NCBI RefSeq assembly: GCF_013170825.1
Contig: NZ_CP033365.1
Coordinates: 6,956,001-7,020,000, forward strand
DNA length: 64,000 nucleotides
From: Mesorhizobium sp. NZP2298
Lineage (GTDB): Bacteria; Pseudomonadota; Alphaproteobacteria; Rhizobiales; Rhizobiaceae
Direction of reading: 5' to 3'
Shown here: positions 54,987 through 64,000 of the stretch, in pieces
Position numbering within the stretch: position 1 is the first letter of the stretch
How the letters are laid out: each line of letters opens with the position of its first letter
Program-made: the position numbers and the translations under genes
The notes under the pieces: model-generated
What the model was told of the DNA's origin: nothing
Seen by the model: the letters and a program-made list of their open reading frames with translations, nothing else
The model's database searches: none

Positions 54987-55230
54987 ATGCGTCAAGCATC
55001 GCTCCGCTTTGCGATCGACCGCATGACGCCGCCCCATCTTGCCAGGGCCGCACTTGCTCGCGGCCCGGGCCTGACTGGCATCGACATTAGCTATCATCTC
55101 GATGGCAATTTCATTGCGCGCGAAAAGCCGGCTGCAGACGTCCGTCTTGCTAACGGATCAATCGTCACGACTATCTTCATCAACGCCTTTTCGTGTTTCA
55201 ATGAATCCCCGCGTGCAAGGGCGAGGCGAG
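54987..55230 (+). pseudogene. Sugar-phosphate isomerase/epimerase-like (TIM barrel) remnant
   Basis: Begins MRQASLRFAIDRMTPPHLA behind GAGAGAGG and reads on through GIDISYHLDGNFIA to TTIFINAFSCFNE, paralleling xylose-isomerase-like TIM-barrel proteins that have a conserved INALQRFNEW. After about 80 residues similarity ends and the rest of the barrel is missing. The gene order regulator-isomerase is typical of inositol/sugar loci. Confidence 0.6.
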
Positions 55231-55435
55231 CAAACTCGTCGATTGTGCAGCGGCCTGCGGAGCGAAAACGCCGACGAATGCGATTCGCCAAGGACATCCA
55301 CGCGCTGGACAATAGGCGCACTTGCCTCGGGCATCGATTTCATGGCGCGAGATGGATGATCACATGCAACACGATGCTCGCAACTCCGAGCAAAGTGCCA
55401 GGCAGATCTCGTCACGCTGCATATCGCTTCCAAAA

Positions 55436-57178
<1,743 letters not shown>

Positions 57179-57362
57179 ACGGGCTGTCGAACTTTCGATA
57201 TGTGGGGGCCGCGCGACAGAGCGAGCGAGGCGAATAGCTGGGTGAAATCAAGGGTTGGTTCATTCGGCGCGGACCTCCGCGAGGCGGTCCAGCCCCCTAT
57301 CGGCGCCAAGAACGGCCCGCCGTTATGGTCGCTCTGTCGGTCCTGTCGATCGGCTCTGCGAA

Positions 57363-57878
57363 CTAGTGCAATGAGGATTTGCCTGTGTAAAACCAGTTCG
57401 CCGGGTAGCCGGGCAGTGCGCCGGCGTTGTCGCCGGAGTTCGCGCCAGAACCGTCCCTGTAGTACCCCACCGTCTGAAAGATGAAGCTATTGCGTTCGAT
57501 ATCAACGAGAGCGATGACGTGCGGCCTCCACCCTAATCTCGGATCGAAATCGTTCGTCGGATCCTGGAAACGTGAGTCAACGCCCGCGGTCAGGTAATCC
57601 TTGCTGCCTTGTTCGCCGGATCCGCAGAGCATGTTATTGTCCTCCCCAAAAACGTGCGGTTTGTCGCGGCTTCTGTCACCGGAGAGTTCGTGCCATGCCT
57701 TGTCGCCGTAGGGTCGGTGATCGGCCTCGCGGGCTAAAGATTGAGAGTCGCCTCGACAAGCGTCGGTTCTGTCGCTGCGGTCAGGTCCCACGCTCACATC
57801 GTCCCGCTCATTTTCGATTGCTTCGGGAGTTGGTTGACCCCTAAGAAACTGTTTTAGCTGCAGGACAAGCTTTCTCAT
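57363..57878 (-). CDS. Hypothetical protein
   Basis: A 171-aa ORF started at ATG 57878 (MRKLVLQLKQFLRGQPTPEA). The N-terminal half is charged and low in hydrophobicity; the C-terminal half (RLGWRPHVIALVDIERNSFIFQ, then YYRDGSGANSGDN) looks protein-like with aromatic residues. I recognise no domain. There is no membrane segment or signal peptide. Confidence 0.5.
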   Translation of the reverse strand: MRKLVLQLKQFLRGQPTPEAIENERDDVSVGPDRSDRTDACRGDSQSLAREADHRPYGDKAWHELSGDRSRDKPHVFGEDNNMLCGSGEQGSKDYLTAGVDSRFQDPTNDFDPRLGWRPHVIALVDIERNSFIFQTVGYYRDGSGANSGDNAGALPGYPANWFYTGKSSLH

Positions 57879-57879
57879 T

Positions 57880-58440
57880 GCAGTCTCCCGATGCCCCCGC
57901 GACGAAGCACTTCGTATACCGCTCACCGAGCCATTGCGGTAATCGTTTGCCGTTATGAATGCATTTGCCGGATGGATGTTTTTTCACGTGCTCTTCGCCC
58001 TGCTGCCTTCAGTGACGGGCGGGACCGCGGCGGCCTGCACTTGGCGACATTCGACGCGCGAAACCGCTGGACGAGGATGTTGGCGATGCCCGCGCAGGAC
58101 CGCCAGCTTGTAGCCAAAGGGCCATTGGGCCGATGCAGTGACCAACTGGCCAGCACGGCTCTCCGAGGTGGCTTATTCGCTGCTCGTGCTCAGCAAGATA
58201 GGGTCGGGCCTCAGAGCGTGGGGCATGAACGTCGCCAACTGCGCAGTATGCCTCCGGCCCTTGTTGCTGTTGCCCGCGCGCTCGCCGTCATTCTGCGTCG
58301 CATGAGAGGTCGGTCTCGTCCATCAACACAAGCTTCGCCGGACCCGCGAAGGCAGACGCTCAAGGCGCTTTGGCTGATCCGCACCGACTGCTCACCTCCG
58401 TTGAAGGATTTTGAATCAGCACAAAAGCAACTGTCACATG
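57880..58440. other. Stretch without a recognisable gene
   Basis: Open frames on both strands (for example 57891-58499 plus) lack family motifs. One minus-strand stretch around 58300 reads LVLMDETDLSCDAE, faintly transposase-like, but I cannot support a call. Confidence 0.4.
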
Positions 58441-59202
58441 ACCATCGAGTCATCATCACAGGACATGCTGTAGTTGCAGCTCGGTCGGCTGGTCCGTAAA
58501 AGCAGATCGGGATCATCGTCGGCCCGTAGTCCGAGATATTCAACTTCTCTGCAGCCGGCGGCTAGGATGGCGTCGCCTGTCGCAGTGCCTTGGCCAGCCT
58601 CTCGGCCGCTTTAACAGTATTTCGCTTTGGGGGACCGCCACGCGCTGCTCGGCCGGCAGCTGAGAATTGCGATCGCCCATCCATGTGCTTCGCGCCTTTT
58701 CGGAAAGGCGATGATCTCGAGAAACGGGCAGGACGGCGCACGAGTTTCAACTGCTGGAAATCCTTCTCGCCAAGAAGGCCGGACCAGCAGCGGCCTGGAA
58801 AAGAGCTTCGTCACCAATCGCGCCACGCCGTCGAAATGGCCGGGGCCGAACGCGACGCACAGCCTTCGCTCGCCCCGCTCACCGAGACCGCGGTGGCAAC
58901 CACTCGAGATACATCTCTCGTGCGGCGCGTAAAGCATCCAGCGCCTAGCAGCTTGGCAGCGTCCTCATGCTCCGTGGGTGGGTAGGCGGCAACGTCGGCG
59001 GCGGTCGTTCAACTGCTTCTGGTTCGCGAAGAGGGTAAGGATCACCCGGTCGGCGCCTGAAGTGCGGCGCGCACCAAGCTGAGATGGCCCTTCATGCAAG
59101 GGCGCCCATGGTTGACACGACCGCGACTTTCATGCCCTGCCTTCGCCATGCCGCCACGGATTTGCGCGACTCGGTGGCGGTCCGGACGATCGGTGTGCTC
59201 AT
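58440..59202 (-). pseudogene. panC (pantothenate synthetase) pseudogene with several frameshifts
   Basis: ATG 59202 overlaps the panB stop, as in a panBC operon, and the frame starts [19 protein letters not shown] with KVAVVSTMGAL. It then shifts. Later PanC pieces can be read in other frames: MLYAPHE, FGPGHFDGVARLVTKLF, REAHGWAIAI and GDAILAAGCREVEYLGLRA. Nearly the whole length is represented but broken at least four times, so it cannot make PanC. Confidence 0.8.
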
Positions 59203-60071
59203 GTCGCTTCTCCTCCTTTGATGGCTTTCGGTTCATCGCCGAAGACATGTTCGGCAGCCGGAAACCGGCGCTCCTTCACGTCGCACGCGTAGGCCTCGAT
59301 CGCTGCCGAAGCGGCCTCTCCCAGTTCGACATAGCGCTTGACGAATTTCGGGCGGAAGTCGCCGAACAGGCCCAGCATGTCGTCGACGACCAGGATCTGC
59401 CCGTCGCAGGCCGCCGAGGCGCCGATGCCGATCGTCGGGATTGGGATTTCCTCGGTGATGCGGCGGGCGAGCGGTTCGGGCACTTTTTCCAGTACGACGG
59501 AAAAGGCGCCAGCCTCGCTGACCGCAAGAGCATCGCGCCAAATGCGCTCGGCATCCTCGCCCCTGCCCTGCACGCGATATCCGCCAAACAGGTTGACCGC
59601 CTGCGGCGTCAGGCCGACATGCGCCATGACCGGGATTCCGCGCGCTGTGAGGAAGCGGATCGTCTCGGCGATCGTCGCGCCGCCCTCGAGCTTGACCGCA
59701 GCGCATCCGGTCTCCGCCATAAGGCGCGCGGAATTGCGGAAGGCCTGCTCTAGGCTTTCCTCGTACGAGCCGAACGGCATGTCGACAACCAGCAGCGCCC
59801 GCTCCATTCCCCGCCGAACCGCCTTGGCGTGCATGATCATCATATCGAGCGTCACACTGAGCGTGGAGGGAAGGCCGTGGAGAACCATGCCGACGCTGTC
59901 GCCGACAAGAACGATGTCGCAGTGGCCGTCAACCAACCTTGCGACCGGCGTGGTGTAGGCCGTCAGGCAGACCAGCGGCGTGCTGCCCTTTCGCGCACGG
60001 ATGTTCGGCGGCGTGATCGCCTTGACGACACCAGCGGCGCTCAATCCACGTCTCTCCTCACCCAGCGTCAC
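59199..60071 (-). CDS. panB: PanB, 3-methyl-2-oxobutanoate hydroxymethyltransferase
   Basis: A 290-aa PanB, forming ketopantoate in pantothenate synthesis. Landmarks are [43 protein letters not shown] and the glutamate-containing [17 protein letters not shown]. It is intact although its partner panC immediately downstream is decayed, so any pantothenate made would need a PanC encoded elsewhere. Confidence 0.95.
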   Translation of the reverse strand: MTLGEERRGLSAAGVVKAITPPNIRARKGSTPLVCLTAYTTPVARLVDGHCDIVLVGDSVGMVLHGLPSTLSVTLDMMIMHAKAVRRGMERALLVVDMPFGSYEESLEQAFRNSARLMAETGCAAVKLEGGATIAETIRFLTARGIPVMAHVGLTPQAVNLFGGYRVQGRGEDAERIWRDALAVSEAGAFSVVLEKVPEPLARRITEEIPIPTIGIGASAACDGQILVVDDMLGLFGDFRPKFVKRYVELGEAASAAIEAYACDVKERRFPAAEHVFGDEPKAIKGGEAT

Positions 60072-60222
60072 CCACGGCCAGTGTCGCGTTTGGCATATTT
60101 TTGTCGAGGTGCGAAGAGGTAAAATCGCCAGAGCGCGTGGTGTTGACGCGACGGGTGGAATGATAAAGAACAGAACTAAATCGGTTTAGACAGGCGGAGC
60201 TCTGCCAAGTAGGTCAGGAACT

Positions 60223-61179
60223 ATGGATCAGGCAAAGGGACCAAGGAAAGGCAGAGTCACAGGCAAGACCAACGACGTCAATGCGGACCTCATCGCAGTC
60301 GTCGTTGCCGTGAACGACGCTGGACCTTGTGTTCTGACCATCGAACAGGGGGGCGCCCTTCCCTCGGGCCCGTTTGAGCTCGCTCATCGTTCGCTCCAGT
60401 CGGGCCTCAGGGCATGGGTGGAACTGCAGACCGGTCAGCCTCTCGGCTATATCGAGCAGCTCTACACCTTCGCCGATCGCGATCGGATCGGCGCCAACGA
60501 GCGCGTGATCTCGATCAGCTATCTCGCACTCACCCGCGAAGAAGATGCGGGCGCCTCGGGCAGGCGCAGCTGGGCCAGCTGGTACGACTATTTCCCCTGG
60601 GAGGATCATCGCTCCGGCAGGCCCCCGATGCTGGAAGAATTGTGGCCGCGCCTTATCGAATGGGCGGACGGCGCGGACGACGGCGCGACGCGCTTCGATC
60701 GCCGGCGGCGAGCGGCGGTCGCCTTTGCCTTGGACGACCGGGCATGGAACGAAGAGCTAACACTGCAGCGCTACGAGCTGCTGTATGAAGCCGCCCTGGT
60801 GGAGGAAGCAAAACGCGGCGGAGATTCGGCCATCCTCGCTCCGGTGCCGGGCAGATCGATGAGCGCCGATCATCGCCGCATTCTGGCAACGGCTATTGCG
60901 CGGCTGCGCTCCAAGATCAAATACCGGCCTGTTGTGTTCGAACTGATGCCGCCGCTCTTCACGCTTTTACAGCTACAACGAACCGTGGAGGCGCTCTCCG
61001 GCAGGCTCATCAACAAGCCGAACTTTCGCCGGCTCATAGAGCAGCAGGAGCTGGTTGAGAAGACCGGCGCGACGACCGCCGAGACCGGCGGCCGGCCGGC
61101 GCAGCTCTACCGCTTCCACCATGCCATTCTAGACGAGAGGCCTGTGGCCGGCACAAAATTGCCGCTCGCACGGGCTTGA
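60223..61179 (+). CDS. nadQ: NadQ-type Nudix-related regulator of NAD synthesis (NrtR family)
   Basis: A 318-aa protein with an N-terminal Nudix-like domain ([19 protein letters not shown] and [14 protein letters not shown]) and a C-terminal winged helix ([28 protein letters not shown]). In alphaproteobacteria NadQ represses nadABC in response to NAD-related ligands. It directly precedes nadA, with a dyad operator between them, supporting this name. Confidence 0.87.
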   Translation: MDQAKGPRKGRVTGKTNDVNADLIAVVVAVNDAGPCVLTIEQGGALPSGPFELAHRSLQSGLRAWVELQTGQPLGYIEQLYTFADRDRIGANERVISISYLALTREEDAGASGRRSWASWYDYFPWEDHRSGRPPMLEELWPRLIEWADGADDGATRFDRRRRAAVAFALDDRAWNEELTLQRYELLYEAALVEEAKRGGDSAILAPVPGRSMSADHRRILATAIARLRSKIKYRPVVFELMPPLFTLLQLQRTVEALSGRLINKPNFRRLIEQQELVEKTGATTAETGGRPAQLYRFHHAILDERPVAGTKLPLARA

Positions 61180-61185
61180 CACCAC

Positions 61186-61232
61186 TTATAGTCACAACGA
61201 TTATATAGGCCTTATAATCGCGTTGACTATAA
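61186..61232. promoter_or_regulatory. Operator/promoter dyad before nadA (candidate NadQ site)
   Basis: A long inverted repeat: left arm TTATAGTCA and GATTATA, right arm TATAATC and TGACTATAA, with a short centre. It lies 11 bp upstream of the nadA start and overlaps the likely promoter, so a repressor such as NadQ would block transcription. Confidence 0.75.
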
Positions 61233-61243
61233 CTGGAGGCTCG

Positions 61244-62218
61244 ATGAGCGCCGTCCTGCCTTCGAGCGCCTCACTATACGACCGCGTTCGGCGCGTTATC
61301 CCACCGATCGAGTGGCCGCTCTTCGTCGAGGACATCGACGCGATCCTGGAACTGAAGCGACAGCGCAACGCGGTCATTCTGGCGCATAACTACCAGACGC
61401 CGGAGATTTTTCACTGCGTGGCTGACATCGTCGGGGACAGCCTGGCGCTGGCCCGCAAGGCGATGACGGTCGATGCCGAAATCATCGTGCTCGCGGGCGT
61501 GCATTTTATGGCCGAGACCGCCAAGCTCCTCAATCCGGACAAGACCGTGCTCATCCCGGATCTCGGCGCCGGCTGTTCGCTGGCCGAGTCGATCACCGCC
61601 GAAGACGTGCGCCTGATGCGGCAGCGTTATCCGAGCGTTCCAGTGGTGACCTACGTCAACACCTCCGCCGCGGTGAAGGCTGAATCCGACATCTGCTGCA
61701 CCTCGGGCAATGCGCTCGCGGTGGTGAAATCGCTCGGCGCGCCGCGTGTGATCATGCTGCCCGATGAATATCTGGCGAAGAACATCGCCGCGCAGACCAA
61801 GGTCGAGATCATTGCCTGGAAGGGGCGCTGCGAGGTGCACGAACGCTTCACCGCGGCCGACATCCGCGAGCTGCGTGAGGCCCATCCCGGCATCAGTGTA
61901 CTTGCCCATCCCGAATGTCCGCCTGAAGTGGTCGCGGAAGCCGACTTCGCCGGCTCGACGGCGGCGATGTCCGACTATGTCGCGCGGCATAGGCCGGCGC
62001 GTGTGGTGCTGATGACGGAATGTTCCATGAGCGACAACGTCGCGGTCGAGCATCCGGAAGTAGATTTCGTGCGCCCATGCAATCTGTGCCCGCATATGAA
62101 GCGCATCACGCTCGCCAACATCCGGACCGCGCTCGAGGAGAACCGCTACGTCGTCACGATCGATCCTCATGTCGCTGAACGGGCCCGCTGGGCTGTGGAA
62201 CGCATGCTCTTTGTATGA
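61244..62218 (+). CDS. nadA: NadA, quinolinate synthase
   Basis: A 324-aa 4Fe-4S enzyme condensing iminoaspartate with dihydroxyacetone phosphate to quinolinate. Cluster cysteines are in [19 protein letters not shown] and RPCNLCPHM; substrate motifs include AHNYQTPEI and [18 protein letters not shown]. It starts at ATG 61244 behind GGAGG. Its stop overlaps the nadB start. Confidence 0.96.
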   Translation: MSAVLPSSASLYDRVRRVIPPIEWPLFVEDIDAILELKRQRNAVILAHNYQTPEIFHCVADIVGDSLALARKAMTVDAEIIVLAGVHFMAETAKLLNPDKTVLIPDLGAGCSLAESITAEDVRLMRQRYPSVPVVTYVNTSAAVKAESDICCTSGNALAVVKSLGAPRVIMLPDEYLAKNIAAQTKVEIIAWKGRCEVHERFTAADIRELREAHPGISVLAHPECPPEVVAEADFAGSTAAMSDYVARHRPARVVLMTECSMSDNVAVEHPEVDFVRPCNLCPHMKRITLANIRTALEENRYVVTIDPHVAERARWAVERMLFV

Positions 62219-63756
62219 CGGCGGACATCCATCACATTGGCGGAGCGCCGGTCATCATCGGCGCTGGTATCGCCGGGCTCATGACGGCGCTACACTTGGC
62301 GCCGCAACCAGTCGTCCTTCTGTCAAGGACCTCGCTCGGAACCGAAGGCTCGAGCATTCTAGCCCAGGGCGGGCTCGCAGCGAGTCTGGGGGAGGACGAC
62401 AGCCCCGACCTGCACCTCGCCGATACGCTTGCTGCCGGCGATGGGCTTTGCGACGAACAAATGGCCAGGCGGGTGGTAGAGGCCGCACCTCAAGCCGTCG
62501 AGAATCTCATTCGTCTTGGTACTCCTTTCGACCGCTCGCTAGACGGGAGGCTGCAGCTGGGCCTGGAAGCGGCGCATTCGCGTCGCCGCATCGTGCACGC
62601 CGCCGGCGACGCAACCGGCCGCGAGTTGTTTCGGGCGCTACTCGGCGTGGCGCGGCGAACCCGTTCGATCACGATCATGGAAGGCATGACAGCGCTTCGC
62701 TTGGTTGTCGCAGAGGGCAGCATTGTTGGCTTGCTGACTGTCCTGCATGGCGCCGTGTTCGCATTGCCCACACGCCGCGTGGTGCTGGCGACCGGTGGTA
62801 TAGGCGGCCTGTTTTGCGATACAACCAATCCGCTCTCCTCATTCGGGCACGGCCTGGCGCTTGCAGCCTGTGCTGGAGCGGAACTAGCCGATCTCGAATT
62901 CGTGCAATTCCACCCGACGGCCCTCGACATTGCGCGCCGGCCAATGCCGCTTGTCAGCGAAGCAGTGCGTGGCGAAGGCGCGGTGCTGATCGATGAGCAC
63001 GGCCATCGCTTCCTGGCAGACACGCCCGGGGCAGAACTCGCATCGCGCGATGTGGTCGCGCGGGCGATCTCCGATCAGCTCGCAGCCGGGCATGGCGTCT
63101 ATCTCGATGCCCGACATTGTCTCGGGAAGAAATTCGCAAGACGCTTTCCGGCAATCGACGCTATTTGCAAGCATGCCGGCATCGATCCGGCGGTGGAACC
63201 CATTCCCGTACGGCCCGCTGCTCACTATCACATGGGCGGCGTGGCCGTTGACGCCGAGGGGCGAACTTCCGTTAGCGGCCTGTGGGCCTGTGGCGAAGTC
63301 GCATGCACAGGACTGCATGGCGCCAACCGGCTTGCCAGCAACTCGCTGACCGAAGCGGTTGCAACCGCCGCCTGGGTGGCTGAAAGCGTCGCGGGTACCT
63401 CTGCGGGTTGGCAGTGGCCTAGGCTTCCGGCAACTGTTCCCATCCGGCCCGACCCTTCACCTATTCGCCCGATTGTGTCCAATGCGCTTGGCATTGTTCG
63501 GAATGGGAAATCATTGTGCGACACGGTCGCGACACTGCTGCCGATCTCTGTTTGCGAGACGGCCGCGGCCGATCCGGCCCTGGTGGCATTGTTGATGGCG
63601 ATCGCCGCCCTTCGGCGCGAGGAGAGCCGCGGCTCCCACTTTCGATCCGATTTCCCCGGGCGCGATGCCGCCGCCCTCCCCTCACGATTGACGCTCTGCA
63701 CAGCTTTTGAGAATGCCGTCACGCTCAGATGGCAAGCATCCGAACGGAGCCGTTGA
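62215..63756 (+). CDS. nadB: NadB, L-aspartate oxidase
   Basis: A 513-aa flavoprotein producing iminoaspartate for NadA. The FAD fold is [14 protein letters not shown]; later features are [12 protein letters not shown], the catalytic-region [12 protein letters not shown], and [42 protein letters not shown]. It is translationally coupled to nadA by an ATGA overlap. Confidence 0.95.
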   Translation: MTADIHHIGGAPVIIGAGIAGLMTALHLAPQPVVLLSRTSLGTEGSSILAQGGLAASLGEDDSPDLHLADTLAAGDGLCDEQMARRVVEAAPQAVENLIRLGTPFDRSLDGRLQLGLEAAHSRRRIVHAAGDATGRELFRALLGVARRTRSITIMEGMTALRLVVAEGSIVGLLTVLHGAVFALPTRRVVLATGGIGGLFCDTTNPLSSFGHGLALAACAGAELADLEFVQFHPTALDIARRPMPLVSEAVRGEGAVLIDEHGHRFLADTPGAELASRDVVARAISDQLAAGHGVYLDARHCLGKKFARRFPAIDAICKHAGIDPAVEPIPVRPAAHYHMGGVAVDAEGRTSVSGLWACGEVACTGLHGANRLASNSLTEAVATAAWVAESVAGTSAGWQWPRLPATVPIRPDPSPIRPIVSNALGIVRNGKSLCDTVATLLPISVCETAAADPALVALLMAIAALRREESRGSHFRSDFPGRDAAALPSRLTLCTAFENAVTLRWQASERSR

Positions 63757-63757
63757 C

Positions 63758-64000
63758 ATGACTTCACTTGCACCACTTCCCCAGATCATCATGGAGCCCA
63801 TCGTGCGTTCTGCCCTGCTTGAAGACCTGGGCAGAGCCGGCGACATCACGAGCGATGCGATCATCCCCGCCGATTGCAAAGCGACGCTGGCGTTGAATGC
63901 CCGGCAGGCAGGCGTTGTTGCCGGGCTCGACTTGGTCATGTTTGCCTTCCTGCTGGTCGATCCCGGGATCAGCATCCAGCTGCGGTGTCCTGAGGGCGGC
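63758..64000 (+). CDS. nadC: NadC, nicotinate-nucleotide pyrophosphorylase (partial, 3' end outside window)
   Basis: The first 81 codons of NadC are present (MTSLAPLPQIIMEPIVRSAL, LEDLGRAGDITSDAIIP), matching the family N-terminal domain. The enzyme converts quinolinate and PRPP to nicotinate mononucleotide. It begins one base after the nadB stop, completing nadABC. Confidence 0.93.
   Translation, partial: MTSLAPLPQIIMEPIVRSALLEDLGRAGDITSDAIIPADCKATLALNARQAGVVAGLDLVMFAFLLVDPGISIQLRCPEGG

Noticed and set aside
57891..58499. 202-aa plus-strand frame
   Set aside because: Arg/Ala-rich composition typical of a spurious frame in GC-rich DNA, no motif.

Overview
The window looks like part of the symbiosis island (or symbiosis plasmid) of a Mesorhizobium-type rhizobium. 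It carries nif/fix genes (nifQ, nifS, nifW, fixABCX, two nifA copies, nifB, fdxN, nifZ, nifT/fixU), a symbiotic rpoN, a nod-box-driven nodZ-noeL-nolK operon for fucosylated Nod factors, dctA/dctBD for dicarboxylate uptake, and the vitamin genes panB and nadABC. As I recall, this combination is typical of the M. loti symbiosis islands. Remnants and insertion-sequence scars are frequent, as expected of an accessory element.

Layout. 0-6.3 kb: a dipeptide/oligopeptide-type ABC importer (binding protein, two ATPases, two permeases) and a DeoR-type regulator. 6.3-16.2 kb: a phosphonate biosynthesis cluster with PEP mutase, a PLP aminotransferase, a LicC/PntC-like nucleotidyltransferase, a CDP-alcohol phosphotransferase, a SAM methyltransferase, an asparagine-synthetase-like amidotransferase, an alkaline-phosphatase-superfamily hydrolase and a nucleotidyltransferase/HisC-like fusion. 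16.5-21.9 kb: a P450, ferredoxin, SnoaL-like, double-SDR and luciferase-like monooxygenase operon, which I recall as similar to the y4v region of pNGR234a. 21.9-31.4 kb: peroxiredoxin-rpoN, nifQ-fdxB-DUF683, an ABC exporter and nifS-nifW, among several nif-gene remnants. 31.6-40.7 kb: fixABCX-nifA, nifB-fdxN-nifZ-nifT and a SIR2-like gene. 40.7-45.3 kb: nolK, noeL, nodZ and the nod box. 45.4-48.5 kb: an FAD oxidoreductase and a metK remnant between two inverted IS481-type fragments. 48.5-53.5 kb: dctD, dctB, dctA. 53.7-57.9 kb: a LacI regulator, a decayed TIM-barrel gene, a second nifA and a hypothetical ORF. 58.4-64 kb: decayed panC, panB, nadQ, nadA, nadB and the start of nadC.

Control. NifA sites (TGT-N10-ACA) with sigma-54 -24/-12 elements can be read before prx-rpoN, the ABC exporter, nifS, fixA and nifB. 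Weaker versions lie before the P450 operon and the decayed DUF269 region. A good -24/-12 element with a one-mismatch NifA site also precedes the PEP mutase gene. That would place phosphonate synthesis under the nitrogen-fixation regulon, i.e. in nodules. The neighbouring peptide-type importer, DeoR regulator and hydrolase could make this a rhizopine-like produce-in-nodule, consume-outside system. The cluster content and promoter are read from the sequence; the product and its role are inference.
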